A DNA stretch of 64,000 bases from CAVQJU01 sp963729215 (GTDB taxonomy: Bacteria; Acidobacteriota; Vicinamibacteria; Vicinamibacterales; CAVVIG01), in the NCBI GenBank assembly GCA_963729215.1, contig CAVSND010000020.1:96050-160049 (forward strand). Reading direction: 5' to 3'. The position numbers and the translations under genes are program-made. Under the pieces are notes generated by a model. That model ran no database searches, was not told the origin of the DNA, and worked only from the letters and a program-made list of their open reading frames with translations. Shown here piece after piece: positions 63,263-64,000 of the stretch. Position 1 is the first letter of the stretch; each line of letters begins with the position of its first letter.

Positions 63263-64000
63263 TCAGCTCACCTGGGACGTTCCACGAGTGAAGGCGCCGC
63301 TCTTGCCGGCCGCGAGCAGCGTGTCCGCGTCGAGCATGCCAAAGAGCTGAATCAGCGACGCGACCGCGCCCGTCCATCCCGTCTGGTGGCTGGCGCCCAG
63401 GCCCGCGCCGTTGTCGCCGTGGAAATACTCGTAGAAGAGGAGGTAGTCGCGCCAGTGCGGGTCCTCCTGGAACGTCTTCGTGCCGCCGTAGACCGGCCGT
63501 CGCCCGGACGCGTCCTTGAGGAAGATCCCCGCGAGGCGGTCGGCGATCTCCTTGGCGACCTCGAAGAGATTCATCATCCTGCCGGAGCCCGTCGGGCATT
63601 CCACCTTGAAGCTGTCGCCGTAGTACGTGAAGTAGTTCAGGAGCGCCCTGATCAGGATCACGTTGACCGGCATCCAGACGGGCCCGCGCCAGTTGGAGTT
63701 GCCGCCGAACATCCCGTTGTTCGATTCGGCCGGCAGGTAGTCCACGCGGTGTTCCTGCCCGTGCACGTTGAAGGTGTACGGGTGCCGCTCGTGGAACTTC
63801 GAGAGCGCCCGGATGCCGTGCGGCCCCAGGAACTCGTTCTCGTCGAGCATCTTCGACAGGATCCGCCGGAGCCGGTCCTGGTTGACCAGCGCCAGCAGTC
63901 CCCGCTCGGCCACGCCGAAGTGCCCCGGGCCCGTCGCGTGCATCGTCGCCGCCAGTTCGGGCATCCGGCGCTGGCGTTCCTGGATGGCGGCCATCACCCG
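63263..64000 (-). CDS. GH63-like/MGH1-type glucosidase, C-terminal part (partial)
   Basis: About 245 residues; the gene continues beyond the right edge. It matches the (alpha/alpha)6-barrel C-terminus of large bacterial glucosidases related to GH63: LPAESNNGMFGGNSNWRGPV, then WMPVNVILIRALLNYFTYYG, HWRDYLLFYEYFHGDNGAGL and GASHQTGWTGAVASLIQLFG. The ESNNGMFGGNSNWRGP-type block holds residues at the active-site rim in this family. With the amylase (one base on) and the SemiSWEET it forms a carbohydrate operon, perhaps for turnover of glycogen, trehalose or glucosylglycerate-type solutes. Confidence 0.88.
   Translation of the reverse strand, partial: RVMAAIQERQRRMPELAATMHATGPGHFGVAERGLLALVNQDRLRRILSKMLDENEFLGPHGIRALSKFHERHPYTFNVHGQEHRVDYLPAESNNGMFGGNSNWRGPVWMPVNVILIRALLNYFTYYGDSFKVECPTGSGRMMNLFEVAKEIADRLAGIFLKDASGRRPVYGGTKTFQEDPHWRDYLLFYEYFHGDNGAGLGASHQTGWTGAVASLIQLFGMLDADTLLAAGKSGAFTRGTSQVS

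Overview
This is a GC-rich chromosomal segment from a Gram-negative soil-type bacterium. The best guess is Acidobacteriota, class Vicinamibacteria. The indications are two Oar-like TonB-dependent receptors with an N-terminal carboxypeptidase-regulatory-like domain, a remnant of a VWFA-related Acidobacterial protein, a PEGA-less Ser/Thr kinase fused to TPR repeats beside a divergent ECF sigma factor, and many outer-membrane proteins. No rRNA, tRNA, prophage, insertion sequence or CRISPR array was seen.

Layout. 1-5.05 kb: the end of an amidohydrolase, a secreted proline-rich protein, two paired membrane proteins, a four-helix-bundle protein, an MmgE/PrpD protein and an alpha/beta hydrolase. 5.2-10.3 kb: L-lactate permease and TonB receptor 1. 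10.45-15.3 kb: a urease operon on the minus strand (ureD, fused ureAB, ureC, ureF, ureG; no ureE), probably read through from a cyclophilin gene at 15.9 kb. 16-20 kb: PhzF-like protein, exported cyclophilin, glycogen branching enzyme. 20-28.7 kb: MFS transporter, EVE protein, Mug-type glycosylase, methyltransferase, MscL, LuxR/TPR regulator, cupin, PIG-L deacetylase, aromatic amino acid decarboxylase. 28.7-40.8 kb: a signalling block with a very large hybrid kinase, a sigma54 activator plus AraC regulator, then TonB receptor 2, a periplasmic-sensor kinase and two response regulators in one run. 41-49 kb: an envelope run of two porins, an exported glutaminase and three exported proteins. 49-54 kb: peroxiredoxin, VOC protein, MASE1 kinase, REC protein, ArsR/AHSA1 pair. 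54-58 kb: a tightly overlapped four-gene operon around a DyP-type peroxidase with two uncharacterised proteins and an outer-membrane channel. 58-64 kb: kinase/ECF pair, then a minus-strand carbohydrate operon (GH63-like glucosidase, alpha-amylase, SemiSWEET).

Two features run through the whole window. First, about twenty genes are broken by what look like one-base insertions or deletions, many in G or C runs, although the protein on both sides of each break is well conserved. This looks like uncorrected long-read error, so those genes are annotated across the breaks. Second, gene boundaries are decorated with several families of short-unit palindromic repeats (units of 7 to about 25 bp, usually arranged as inverted arms around a core). 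Several supply start or stop codons, one lies inside the ureAB coding region, one lengthens the Mug protein, and one sits in each copy of a tandem duplication at the glgB/MFS junction.
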